A stretch of 64,000 nucleotides of DNA, taken from Anaeromassilibacillus senegalensis. Lineage in GTDB: Bacteria; Bacillota; Clostridia; Oscillospirales; Acutalibacteraceae. Location of the stretch: NCBI RefSeq assembly GCF_001261775.1, contig NZ_LN868538.1, positions 434,001 through 498,000 of the forward strand, in the 5' to 3' direction. Of the stretch, positions 27,732 through 42,821 are shown one piece after another (within the stretch, counting starts at the first letter, position 1; each line of letters starts with the position of its first letter). Position numbers and translations under genes: made by a program. The notes under the pieces were generated by a model. The model was not told the DNA's origin. It ran no database searches and worked only from the letters and a program-made list of their open reading frames with translations.

Positions 27732-29239
27732 TCTTCATCCCCCTCCCTGCTCTTCGGCAGCTTTAACGTAAAGCGCGTCTCTCCCTGTTCGCAGACGATT
27801 TCCATTACATCGTCGCGGCCAAAGTACAGCCGCAGCCGCTTCAGAACGTTGTCCACACCGATTCCGGAAACATGCCCCCTGGGTGCGCGGCCCGGCTGCT
27901 CCGGGCTTCCAGGCTGCGCCTGCAAAAGCTGCTCAATCTTCTCCTCACTCATTCCCTTTCCATTGTCGCAGATGGCAATGCAGATCTGCTCCGCTTCTTC
28001 CCAGGCCAGCAGGCGGATGACCCCGCCAGATTCTTTTTCACTGATGCCGTGAATATACGCGTTTTCCACCAGCGGCTGCAGCGTCATCCTGGGAAGCACA
28101 AAGTGCAGCAGTTCCGAGCCTTCCTGAATCTCCTTTTCAAAACGGATTGCGTCGCCGAACCGGGTTTGCAGAAGACTCATATAGGCGCTGACATTCTCAA
28201 ACTCCTGCTGCAGCGTCGTATTGGTGTCCAGGCCTTTTAAATTATAGCGGAAAATATCCGCGGCGTTTTCAAAGTAGGCACAAGTTACCTCGTCGCCGTG
28301 CAGCATCGCCAGCTTCGCACCGATATTGATGGTGTTGAAAATAAAATGAGGGTTGACCTGAGATTGCAGCGCGAGAAGCTCCGATTCCCGCAGGGCGTTT
28401 TTCATCTTCAGGTTGTTCATCTTCTGCTCGTGCAGCGCCTTTTCAATCCGGCGCTTCTGCTGAATCTGATCCACATGCTCTTTGATGTTGGCCGCCATCA
28501 GACGGAAGGCACGGTAGAGCACATGGATTTCCTTACTTGTATTGTTCTGCGGAATCTGCACGTCAAAATTCCCATTGGAGATTTCCTCCGCATAGGTTGC
28601 CAGCCGGCTGAGCGGCTTCGTCATCTGTGCGCTGAACAGGACAATGGCAAACAACATGAAAATTGAGATACCGGCGATCAGCACATTATTAAATACCGTG
28701 ATCGTCTGCACATTGCTGCTGATCGCCGCGTAATTCTCCGAACTGCTGATCAGGTCGGCACTCATCATTTTTTCGATGTATTGGGTAATGTAGCGGTTCT
28801 CTTTGACTGTGTCGGCATAGCCCTGCGTATAGCTGCCCACCATGCGCCCACGCTTGGCGCGGATGGCATCGTCCGCCTGCTGCACATAATGCGCCATCAT
28901 ATTCGCCACATTTTTAATCCGGATCCCACGTTCCGTGTAAGAGGCCGTTTTTTTCAGCTTGTCCGTATTGCTGCTGACCGCGGCGGAATGGTTATAAAAC
29001 GAAACAAGGCTGTCGGAGCTGCTGGTAAAGAAATACGTCTCAAACTCCTGCTGCATTAAGTTGATCTCTTTATAGGCGTTTGTCAGCTGATAGTTCTTTT
29101 CCAACATCTCCACGCTGTCCCGCATCAGCACCTGTGCGGAAAGATAGGTATACAGGCCTGCCATCATGGCAATCCCGACTGCCAGCAGGAGGAACGCGAT
29201 CAGCTTGGTGCGGTATTGAAAGTTGATCTTTCTTTTCAA
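27728..29239 (-). CDS. YesM/LytS-type sensor histidine kinase
   Basis: The 503-residue kinase has two membrane segments (about 10-33 and 180-205) bracketing a roughly 145-residue extracellular helical domain, then a HAMP region, the His_kinase box LQSQVNPHFIFNTIN with phospho-acceptor His298, and a HATPase_c domain with CDNGKGMS and the glycine-rich GIGVDNVLKRL. The layout is that of YesM sensors, which pair with YesN regulators. The start codon is TTG, placed by AAAGGAGG 8 nt upstream; no ATG fits. It sits between the membrane-anchored binding protein and the regulator, so the binding protein may present ligand to its extracellular domain. Confidence 0.92.
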   Translation of the reverse strand: MKRKINFQYRTKLIAFLLLAVGIAMMAGLYTYLSAQVLMRDSVEMLEKNYQLTNAYKEINLMQQEFETYFFTSSSDSLVSFYNHSAAVSSNTDKLKKTASYTERGIRIKNVANMMAHYVQQADDAIRAKRGRMVGSYTQGYADTVKENRYITQYIEKMMSADLISSSENYAAISSNVQTITVFNNVLIAGISIFMLFAIVLFSAQMTKPLSRLATYAEEISNGNFDVQIPQNNTSKEIHVLYRAFRLMAANIKEHVDQIQQKRRIEKALHEQKMNNLKMKNALRESELLALQSQVNPHFIFNTINIGAKLAMLHGDEVTCAYFENAADIFRYNLKGLDTNTTLQQEFENVSAYMSLLQTRFGDAIRFEKEIQEGSELLHFVLPRMTLQPLVENAYIHGISEKESGGVIRLLAWEEAEQICIAICDNGKGMSEEKIEQLLQAQPGSPEQPGRAPRGHVSGIGVDNVLKRLRLYFGRDDVMEIVCEQGETRFTLKLPKSREGDEE

Positions 29240-29253
29240 AGCGGCGCCTCCTT

Positions 29254-30249
29254 TCAGGAGAGCTGACGTGTGGTTTTCTCCCGGAATTCCTCCAGGTTCC
29301 CGGCTGTTACCGTATACATGCCGGTATTGAGGGAATTGCTGATCTGTTCCCCTTCCAGCAGGTTATTCAATTGGTGCACCGTACTGCTTCCAATTTCAAA
29401 GGCGTCCGGACAAACCGTTCCGTAGATAACACCGCGTTCAATATAATCCAGCGTCTGTGGCATGGCCCCATAGCCGACCACACGAATCTCCCCAACACGG
29501 TTGGCGTCCACCAATACCTGTGCAACGCCCGGCGTGCTGGTTTCCCCCGCGCAAAGGATCAGATCGATTTCCGGCCGCTCGGTTAGAATGCTGTTGGACA
29601 ACTTTTCTACTTCAAAGCTGTCCGCACTGATGGAATACGTCTCTTCAACGGAAATTTTCTGGTATCCGGACAGCGCGTCCATAATGCCCTGTAATTTTAA
29701 ATTCTTGTAGGTTGTCTTTGCACCGGCCGCTGTGGACTCCAAGAGAACCGCCACGGTTGCTTTTCCCTGGCAGGCTTCCGCCGCCATCTGCCCCAGCGAA
29801 TAGCCCGCGTCATATCCGTTGGACCCGACGGTTGGAACATCCGATATCGGAAAGATGTCATTTTCGTAGGTGATCACTGGAATGCCGGCCTTTGAAGCCT
29901 CCTCCAAAACCAATGCCGTCCGTTCGGTGTCAGCGGCCTGCAGCGCCAGCCCGTCTACCGATGCATAAATTGCCTGCTCTGCCGTCTCCGCAATGGTATC
30001 GGGATTTTTGGTGGGCACGTCCACAAACTCCACATACAGATTGAGTTCCTCCCCCGCCTCCAAAGCACCATCCTTAAACATGGACCAGAAGTGTTCATTG
30101 GAATTCTGCGTAACCAATTGGATATGCCGGAGCGGCGGCTCCTGCTTGGAAACGCTTTTTCCCGCGTCCCATTGGGAAAAATACAGCCAGCCGACCATGC
30201 TGGTCAGAATAACAAGCACCGCGGTCAGCAAAGCAAAAATGACTTTCAA
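29254..30249 (-). CDS. Membrane-anchored sugar-binding sensor protein (XylFII-like)
   Basis: The 331-residue protein has an N-terminal transmembrane helix (VIFALLTAVLVILTSMVGWL) without a lipobox, then a type 1 periplasmic-binding fold (LVTQNSNEHFWSMFKDGA, GLALQAAD, PVITYENDI, LILCAGE, VVGYGAMP). It resembles the anchored binding proteins that form three-component systems with LytS/YesM kinases and YesN regulators, such as XylFII of clostridia. The start is a TTG behind GGAGGAGG; the open frame reaches farther to a GTG at 30285 but with no ribosome site. It is the first gene of the operon, 14 nt before the kinase. The likely role is ligand sensing rather than import. Confidence 0.87.
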   Translation of the reverse strand: MKVIFALLTAVLVILTSMVGWLYFSQWDAGKSVSKQEPPLRHIQLVTQNSNEHFWSMFKDGALEAGEELNLYVEFVDVPTKNPDTIAETAEQAIYASVDGLALQAADTERTALVLEEASKAGIPVITYENDIFPISDVPTVGSNGYDAGYSLGQMAAEACQGKATVAVLLESTAAGAKTTYKNLKLQGIMDALSGYQKISVEETYSISADSFEVEKLSNSILTERPEIDLILCAGETSTPGVAQVLVDANRVGEIRVVGYGAMPQTLDYIERGVIYGTVCPDAFEIGSSTVHQLNNLLEGEQISNSLNTGMYTVTAGNLEEFREKTTRQLS

Positions 30250-30444
30250 ATCCGGTCCTCCTCCAGAGCGGTTGGATCGTTCCACACAAAAACAATCATT
30301 ATTTTTTCAAATACTATGACAAACCAACCTAATTTAGTATAAATCTACCCTATTATAGGTTTTTTTAAATTTTTCATAATTTGGTACGGGCATTATCTTG
30401 CACTTTTTGCAAATTATGCCCATCCTGTTTCTGGCAGAAAGGAA
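30250..30444. other. Upstream region of the sensor operon
   Basis: This AT-rich stretch has no gene. It holds the short palindrome CCTATTATAGG (about 30348-30358) inside TATAAT-like sequence, a plausible promoter or operator site for the sensor operon. No -35 was convincing. Confidence 0.35.
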
Positions 30445-30475
30445 GGAACCCCCGAGCCGTAGGCCCGAGGGTTCC
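30445..30475 (-). terminator. Terminator after the GH2 gene
   Basis: On the minus strand a 14-bp stem GGAACCCTCGGGCC pairs fully when two G-U pairs are allowed, with a TAC loop and a short T/C-rich tail. It follows the extra tail copy. Confidence 0.75.
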
Positions 30476-30510
30476 CAAATTTTCCCGCAACTGCGGTGGA
30501 TTGTGTTTGT

Positions 30511-37733
<7,223 letters not shown>

Positions 37734-37762
37734 ATTATACAATCCATTTTGGAAGAAAGCAA
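37734..37762 (-). promoter_or_regulatory. Sigma-A promoter of the GH2 gene
   Basis: On the minus strand TTGCTT, a 17-bp spacer and TATAAT precede the gene. Confidence 0.72.
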
Positions 37763-37930
37763 CACCTTTTTGATACAAATTGCATAATTTTTGCCTGACA
37801 TCTTCCCTTTATATAAGTAATATTTTACCCATTTAATACAATAAAGCAAATGAATGATTGTTAACAATTTCTTTCTTGTATTCATCAGCAAAAAAGGGTA
37901 CGCTTATGGAGCGGTATTCCGCAGAAAGGA

Positions 37931-38338
37931 ATGTTTAACCAAACGATGGATTGGCTTAGACGGTTTATGATGGACCGGTACGGTACGGATCAGCTTGGGA
38001 TCGCGCTGATGATCTTCTATCTATTTCTCGTCCTTTTGGCGTCGCTCACTGGTGCATGGATCCTGCGGCTGCTTGCGCTGGCCGTGTTGGGCCTCTGTTT
38101 ATTCCGTATGCTTTCGCGCAACCGAAACAAGCGTTACCAGGAAAACGTGAAATTCCTGCAGGTCTGGACTCCGGTCAAAAATTGGTTTCAAAGCCTGACG
38201 CACCGCGCAAAGGACACCCGGACACATAAGTATTACCACTGCCCCAAATGCAGGAATACCCTGCGCGTGCCGAGAGGCAAGGGAAAAATACAGATCACGT
38301 GCCCTGTATGCCGCACGGAGTTTATCAAAAAGACTTAA
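37931..38338 (+). CDS. Small membrane protein with C-terminal zinc ribbon
   Basis: This protein of about 135 residues has a hydrophobic pair of helices (about 22-60, LGIALMIFYLFLVLLASL and ILRLLALAVLGLCLF), a basic linker, and a C-terminal zinc ribbon with CPKC near residue 105 and CPVC near 127. The basic segment after the helices suggests the ribbon is cytoplasmic. I do not know a defined function. AAAGGA abuts the ATG at 37931, so translation might instead begin at the ATG at 37946 (MDWLRRFMMDRYG). A terminator follows immediately. Confidence 0.8.
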   Translation: MFNQTMDWLRRFMMDRYGTDQLGIALMIFYLFLVLLASLTGAWILRLLALAVLGLCLFRMLSRNRNKRYQENVKFLQVWTPVKNWFQSLTHRAKDTRTHKYYHCPKCRNTLRVPRGKGKIQITCPVCRTEFIKKT

Positions 38339-38374
38339 AAAAGGCGGGAAGGATTGCAGTCCTTCCCGCCTTTT
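38339..38374. terminator. Bidirectional terminator
   Basis: A 15-bp perfect stem (AAAAGGCGGGAAGGA with its complement) lies between two convergent genes, with a better T-run on the minus strand. Confidence 0.85.
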
Positions 38375-38408
38375 GGAGTTTTTGTGCCATGACAGCTTAT
38401 GATATCTA

Positions 38409-39170
38409 TCAAATTGGCGGGTGGATAAAATCATTTCGTGTTACATCGTATGTCGTATAAATCTGTATTGCATTTTGAGAATCGTAATCATATAAAGTAA
38501 CCCTAAATGTTATATTGGTCACATCTCCAACCCTGCCATTTAGCGAAAAAGACGCTAACGGTCCTGGACGAGGCATTCCACCAGTGGAATCCAAATTTGG
38601 ACTAAACTCTACTACGATATTGCGTGGCTCATAGGCAGGGTTCTTTGTAGCATCTACATACATCTCGCCATAAAAAGATTCATTATAGTAATCGAAATGT
38701 GTAAAGGCTATCTCTACTCCATCCACTATAATTGTACGACTGGTTGGCTGTAACACCGTTAGCGTATTTTTACTGATATCATAACTTACCGTGATGCTTT
38801 TCCCTACATATCCACCAGAAATCAAAAACTCTATGCGAAGTTCCAAAATATAGTCTGACGAAGGGGCATAAAGCGGAAAAGCGTTATAAGTTCCGGGTTT
38901 AAAGGTTTCTCCGCTATTTCCTACCGCTGGTCCATATACTTTCATTCCAGAGTACTCATAATTCGGGTCATAACCTCCCACAACTAATTCCCCAGAGAAC
39001 GACCCAATTCCATCACTGAAAGTTCTAACGCTGATACTCGTACCATCTACCCAAGTATTAGCATCTAGCACCTCCCGCGCCGACGCCGAAGCCGGGACAA
39101 CACAAATCCCCATCACCATTGCAAGACACAGAACCATACTGATCAACGAACGTGAAAACCTCTTTTTCAT
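38409..39170 (-). CDS. Secreted hypothetical protein
   Basis: The 253-residue protein has a clear signal peptide (MKKRFSRSLISMVLCLAMVMG, cleavage after ASASA). The mature part is beta-rich with many Tyr, Ser, Thr and Gly, and no family is recognised. Two segments look like successive beta-sandwich sheets (TFSDGIGSFSGELVVGGYDP and onward, then YNESFYGEMYVDATKNP). It is AT-richer than the flanking genes, which may indicate a different origin. TAAGGAGGGAACAAA precedes the ATG. It stands alone with its own promoter and a terminator. The C-terminal domain shared by the large hydrolases is absent. Confidence 0.78.
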   Translation of the reverse strand: MKKRFSRSLISMVLCLAMVMGICVVPASASAREVLDANTWVDGTSISVRTFSDGIGSFSGELVVGGYDPNYEYSGMKVYGPAVGNSGETFKPGTYNAFPLYAPSSDYILELRIEFLISGGYVGKSITVSYDISKNTLTVLQPTSRTIIVDGVEIAFTHFDYYNESFYGEMYVDATKNPAYEPRNIVVEFSPNLDSTGGMPRPGPLASFSLNGRVGDVTNITFRVTLYDYDSQNAIQIYTTYDVTRNDFIHPPI

Positions 39171-39229
39171 TTTGTTCCCTCCTTACTATTTTCTCCACAT
39201 ATTCTTCCATGGATTCTCAATTCAGCTCC

Positions 39230-39258
39230 ATTATAATAGTTTATATGAAATCAGTCAA
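39230..39258 (-). promoter_or_regulatory. Sigma-A promoter of the secreted hypothetical gene
   Basis: On the minus strand TTGACT, 17 bp and TATAAT lie about 60 nt before the ATG at 39170. Confidence 0.82.
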
Positions 39259-39356
39259 CATATTTCACTATTTTTATTCAATTATATTAGATTGCATATA
39301 ATTATGAAAACTTGGCAGCTGAAATCGGACCATCAGCTCTTTCCCGCAATAAACGC

Positions 39357-39390
39357 AAAAAGGCTGTGGGAACACACTCCCACAGCCTTT
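39357..39390. terminator. Rho-independent terminator
   Basis: An 11-bp core stem AGGCTGTGGGA is extended by A/T pairs, with T-runs on both strands. It probably ends the minus-strand operon of the C_GCAxxG and HTH genes. Confidence 0.85.
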
Positions 39391-39400
39391 TATTTTCTCT

Positions 39401-39427
39401 CCTGCGCAACAACGCAGGCGTTTTTTT
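39401..39427 (+). terminator. Short hairpin followed by a T-run
   Basis: CCTGCG, a short loop and CGCAGG are followed by CGTTTTTTT on the plus strand. No plus-strand gene precedes it, so it may be a relic or chance. Confidence 0.4.
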
Positions 39428-39537
39428 ATTACGCCCATGGTTTATAGAAAATCCCTAGGTCTCCACGCGCAACAAAAAATGGATTGCTGTGGCTTTTCTA
39501 TCGTCCCGCGCGGAGGTTTCCTCGGAATCAGCTATTT

Positions 39538-40002
39538 TTATATGAGCTCTAAAATTTCACATTCCAGAATATCCGCTATGCGTTTTAATACACGGACGCT
39601 CGGCTCCGTTTCGCAGTGTTCCCATTGGTACAGCTCCGCCTGCGGCACTTCCAGCCGTTCGGCAAGCTCCGCGCGGGTCAGTTTGGCCCGCTCCCTTTGA
39701 CGCAGAATCTTTTTATCCCGTTCCAGCAAAATCGCAAGCTTTTTTTGTTCATCCACCAAAAGCGGACAGTCGTTGTGGCTTTGCAGCCCACAGCGCGCAC
39801 CGTCCGGATTCAAGAGAATCGGTACGCCATCCTGTGCGCTCAGCTCATATCCTTCCGGCAGCACATAATCTTTGCCACCGTCGTCCTCTCCCCGGCAGCA
39901 AACGTCCTCTTCGTCCCACGGCACCAAGGCGTAATCCACACCCAACAGCGCGCTGTCCTCCGCGTGAAAGCATTCCGTCCGATACAAAGTAATGGTTTTC
40001 AT
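39538..40002 (-). CDS. HTH (XRE-type) regulator with N-terminal extension
   Basis: In this 154-residue protein the C-terminal 60 residues form a Cro/CI helix-turn-helix (KLTRAELAERLEVPQAELYQ, WEHCETEPSVRVLKRIADIL). The N-terminal 80 residues are acidic with several Cys (TECF, EDVCCRGEDD, ARCGLQSHNDC) and no recognised family. The Cys pattern could bind metal or be redox-active, which would suit the redox-type neighbour. The ATG follows directly on the TAA of the upstream gene, with GGAGGAACTG inside that gene's end, so the two are translationally coupled. Confidence 0.8.
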   Translation of the reverse strand: MKTITLYRTECFHAEDSALLGVDYALVPWDEEDVCCRGEDDGGKDYVLPEGYELSAQDGVPILLNPDGARCGLQSHNDCPLLVDEQKKLAILLERDKKILRQRERAKLTRAELAERLEVPQAELYQWEHCETEPSVRVLKRIADILECEILELI

Positions 40003-40443
40003 TTACAGTTCCTCCAAAATTTCCGCAGCACATTTGATCAGCTCGCCGCAGGGGCGTTTTTGATAGTATTCCCCCGTGCGGGCGCTGGGATTCGGGTCTG
40101 TTCCCGCATCGCTCACACCCGCCAGCAGTTCGCGGCAGACGATGGAACCGTTTTCCTCCCGGTATTTCTGTGCGAGCTTTTGAATCTGCGCATACAGCTC
40201 TCTCTTTTCCTGCACTGCCTTCGGGTCGCTGTACCCTTTTTTCATACTGACCACAAATACCATCCCGGACACCGCGCCACAGACCTCGCGCATACGCCCC
40301 ATCCCACCGCCAAATCCGGATACCAGTTTCATGGCTGTATCAAAATCGAGCCCCAGCTCGTCCGCATACGCGCCGACAACCGCCTGCGCACAGTTGTAGC
40401 CCTGCTCGAACAGCTTCTTTGCCTGCTCGCCCTTTTCACTCAT
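40003..40443 (-). CDS. C_GCAxxG_C_C family (predicted redox) protein
   Basis: The 146-residue protein matches the C_GCAxxG_C_C family: YNCAQAV near the N-terminus, then SGFGGGMGRMREVCGAVSG, and later single Cys residues in SIVCRELL, KRPCGEL and IKCAAEIL. The family is predicted to be redox-active or cofactor-binding in anaerobes, but no reaction is established as far as I know. The ATG at 40443 is chosen for AAAGGAGCTGGCAG upstream; the frame stays open to 40530 without a ribosome site. It is the first gene of a two-gene unit with the HTH protein. Confidence 0.85.
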   Translation of the reverse strand: MSEKGEQAKKLFEQGYNCAQAVVGAYADELGLDFDTAMKLVSGFGGGMGRMREVCGAVSGMVFVVSMKKGYSDPKAVQEKRELYAQIQKLAQKYREENGSIVCRELLAGVSDAGTDPNPSARTGEYYQKRPCGELIKCAAEILEEL

Positions 40444-40537
40444 TTCTGCCAGCTCCTTTTTGCCGTGTATGGTTTGAAAAACAATGGTGAACCTAACCGA
40501 TATGATAACACAAACCCTGTTTGGATGCAATTTCCTC

Positions 40538-40566
40538 TTGACTTTATCAAATATAACGCTTATACT
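40538..40566 (+). promoter_or_regulatory. Strong sigma-A promoter of the DNA-repair pair
   Basis: TTGACT (40538), 17 bp and TATACT (40561) match the consensus closely and lie 44 nt before the ATG at 40610. Confidence 0.85.
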
Positions 40567-40572
40567 AAATAT

Positions 40573-40586
40573 CGAACAAATGTTTT
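40573..40586 (+). promoter_or_regulatory. Candidate LexA (SOS) box
   Basis: CGAACAAATGTTTT matches the Gram-positive DinR/LexA operator CGAACATATGTTCG except at one central and the two last bases. It lies right at the expected transcription start of the promoter above, where a repressor would block initiation. Confidence 0.72.
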
Positions 40587-40609
40587 ATATTCTCCATTTG
40601 GAGGTTCTT

Positions 40610-41920
40610 ATGACAACATTGGAAAAACTGACGATCCTCACCGACGCGGCAAAATACGACGTCGCCTGTACCTCCAGCGGCGTAGACCGCGGCGGGGAAG
40701 CCGGCAGTCTGGGCAGCGCTGTTAAAGCGGGCATCTGCCACAGCTTTGCATCCGACGGGCGGTGCATTTCCCTGCTCAAAGTGCTGATGACGAATTCCTG
40801 TATTTACGACTGCAAATACTGCGTCAACCGCCGGTCGCACGATACGCCGCGCGCTGCGTTCACCCCGCGCGAGCTGGCGGACCTGACCATCGGCTTTTAC
40901 CGGCGCAATTATATAGAGGGGCTTTTCCTCAGCTCCGGCGTGCTGAAAAATCCAGATTACACCTGCGAGCTTTTGATTCAGACACTGAAGCTGCTGCGGG
41001 AGGAATACCGTTTCCGCGGTTATATCCATGTCAAGGCCATCCCCGGCGCGGATGAAAAACTGTTGAGCCGATTGGGAATGCTGGCGGACCGTATGAGTGT
41101 CAACATCGAGCTGCCGTCCGAAACCAGCCTGAAGCTGCTGGCGCCCGATAAATCCAAAACGTCGATTCTCAAACCAATGGCCCTGATCTCCGGAAAAATC
41201 CAGGAAAACCGGCATGATCTGATCCAATACCGCCACGCGCCGAAATTCGCTCCCGCCGGCCAGAGCACCCAGATGATCATTGGCGCCACACCCGACACCG
41301 ATTGGAAAATTCTGCGCCTGACGGAAGGGCTGTACAAAAAGTATCAGCTGAAACGGGTATTTTATTCCGCCTATATGCCGGTATCGGAAAACGCACTGCT
41401 TCCGCCGATGGGGACCAAGCCGCCGCTTTTGCGGGAACACCGCCTGTATCAGGCGGACTGGCTGCTGCGCTTTTATGGCTTCACCGCAGACGAGCTGCTT
41501 GATGAGGAGCACCAGAGCTTCCACCCGCTGGTGGACCCCAAATGCGGTTGGGCACTGAACCATATGGAGCAATTTCCTGTGGAAATCAATCAAGCACCTC
41601 TGGAACTGCTCCTGCGCGTCCCGGGCATCGGCGTGCGCAGCGCACGGCGCATCCGGAAGGCACGGCAGAGCGGCTCCCTTGATTTTGCAGGATTAAAAAA
41701 AATCGGTGTGGTGCTTAAACGTGCGCAGTATTTTATTACCTGCTCTGGAAAAATGCGTGAAGGGCTTAAATTCACGCCGGAATCTGTGCTCCGTGCCCTC
41801 ATCTCAGAGGAAAAGCAAAAGCTTGCGGAGGATGTGCCGGAACAACTTTCTTTTTTCTCCGGTACACCCAGTCATACGGGACATCCCGCAGGGGGATTTT
41901 CCGGGAAACTGATACAATGA
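40610..41920 (+). CDS. Radical SAM protein, putative DNA modification/repair (TIGR03916-like)
   Basis: The 436-residue protein carries the radical SAM cluster motif as C64xxxC68xxC71 in NSCIYDCKYC, followed by a barrel with LFLSSGV, GYIHVKAIPGA and VNIELPSE. Near the C-terminus LLLRVPGIGVRSARRIRKAR is a helix-hairpin-helix DNA-binding element. This matches the family annotated as putative DNA modification/repair radical SAM protein, usually found beside the DUF4130 gene that also follows here. The ATG at 40610 has GGAGG 6 nt upstream; the frame is open to 40484 but the promoter lies inside that part. An SOS-type operator precedes it. Confidence 0.9.
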   Translation: MTTLEKLTILTDAAKYDVACTSSGVDRGGEAGSLGSAVKAGICHSFASDGRCISLLKVLMTNSCIYDCKYCVNRRSHDTPRAAFTPRELADLTIGFYRRNYIEGLFLSSGVLKNPDYTCELLIQTLKLLREEYRFRGYIHVKAIPGADEKLLSRLGMLADRMSVNIELPSETSLKLLAPDKSKTSILKPMALISGKIQENRHDLIQYRHAPKFAPAGQSTQMIIGATPDTDWKILRLTEGLYKKYQLKRVFYSAYMPVSENALLPPMGTKPPLLREHRLYQADWLLRFYGFTADELLDEEHQSFHPLVDPKCGWALNHMEQFPVEINQAPLELLLRVPGIGVRSARRIRKARQSGSLDFAGLKKIGVVLKRAQYFITCSGKMREGLKFTPESVLRALISEEKQKLAEDVPEQLSFFSGTPSHTGHPAGGFSGKLIQ

Positions 41921-41930
41921 GGAACAGCTG

Positions 41931-42746
41931 ATGAATACCAGAACCAACCTTTCCTATTGTTACGACGGCAGCTTTGACGGCTTTCTCTGCTGCGTCTTTG
42001 AAAGCTATACCAAACGCGAAGTTCCGACCCTGATCTATCCATACGACGAACCGCAGTGCTCTTTGTACCCGGAAAAGCAGATTGAAACCGATCCAGTGCA
42101 TGCGGAGCGCGTCTTTGCATCTTTGGTCAACAAAATATCCGAGGAAGCCTGCGAACTGGTCCAGCTGGGCTTTCTAACCTGCCTGCCACAAAAAGAGCTT
42201 TTGCTCTACCGTTTCATCCGCATGGGGTACCGGCACGGCGCGGGAGTCGTCAACTGGCTGGCGGACAAAACGGTCCATTCCCTGCGCAAAGCGGTGCAGT
42301 TTGCGACGCATGAAGCACATCTGCTGTGCGGTTTTGTCCGCTTTTCCGAGCAAAACGGGACGCTCGCCTCCGTCATAACGCCGAAAAACTGGGTTCTGCC
42401 GCTGCTGCGCGACCATTTTTGCAGCCGGTACAACACAGAAACCTTTCTGATTTATGATAAAACACATCGAATGGCGTTGGTCCATCAACCGGGTAAAACA
42501 GAGATCTTTCCGCTGGAACAATTCTCGCTGGAAAAAGCGGACAACACAGAGGCACAGTTCCGCAGGCTGTGGAAACGCTTTTACGACACCATTGGGATTG
42601 AGGGCCGCTACAATCCCAAGTGCCGTATGACGCACATGCCGAACCGCTACTGGGAAAACATGACGGAATTTCAGGAGCCGGCGCTTCCCTCCGGCAAACC
42701 TGGCACCAAGGCGTTTGCAGAAGCACCGGATACGCTTCTGCCGTGA
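41931..42746 (+). CDS. DUF4130 / TIGR03915-family putative DNA repair protein
   Basis: The 271-residue protein begins LSYCYDGSFDGFLCCVFES, typical of the TIGR03915/DUF4130 family, and ends in a segment with FYDTIGIEGRYNPKCRMTHMPNRYW. Members act, by gene neighbourhood, with the radical SAM protein in DNA metabolism and may resemble uracil-DNA glycosylases at the C-terminus; that link is from memory. It starts 10 nt after the radical SAM stop with GAGGAACAGCTG, so both come from the same SOS-type promoter. Confidence 0.87.
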   Translation: MNTRTNLSYCYDGSFDGFLCCVFESYTKREVPTLIYPYDEPQCSLYPEKQIETDPVHAERVFASLVNKISEEACELVQLGFLTCLPQKELLLYRFIRMGYRHGAGVVNWLADKTVHSLRKAVQFATHEAHLLCGFVRFSEQNGTLASVITPKNWVLPLLRDHFCSRYNTETFLIYDKTHRMALVHQPGKTEIFPLEQFSLEKADNTEAQFRRLWKRFYDTIGIEGRYNPKCRMTHMPNRYWENMTEFQEPALPSGKPGTKAFAEAPDTLLP

Positions 42747-42821
42747 TCTGCCGCACGCATTTTCTTGCTTTTTCAGAATGCCTGTGTTAGCATGGAGAAA
42801 AATGGAAAAGAGGTGCCGCAT

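Noticed and set aside
39172-39447. Plus-strand 91-codon frame
   Set aside because: It overlaps the promoter and terminator of other genes, has no ribosome site and no protein-like composition.
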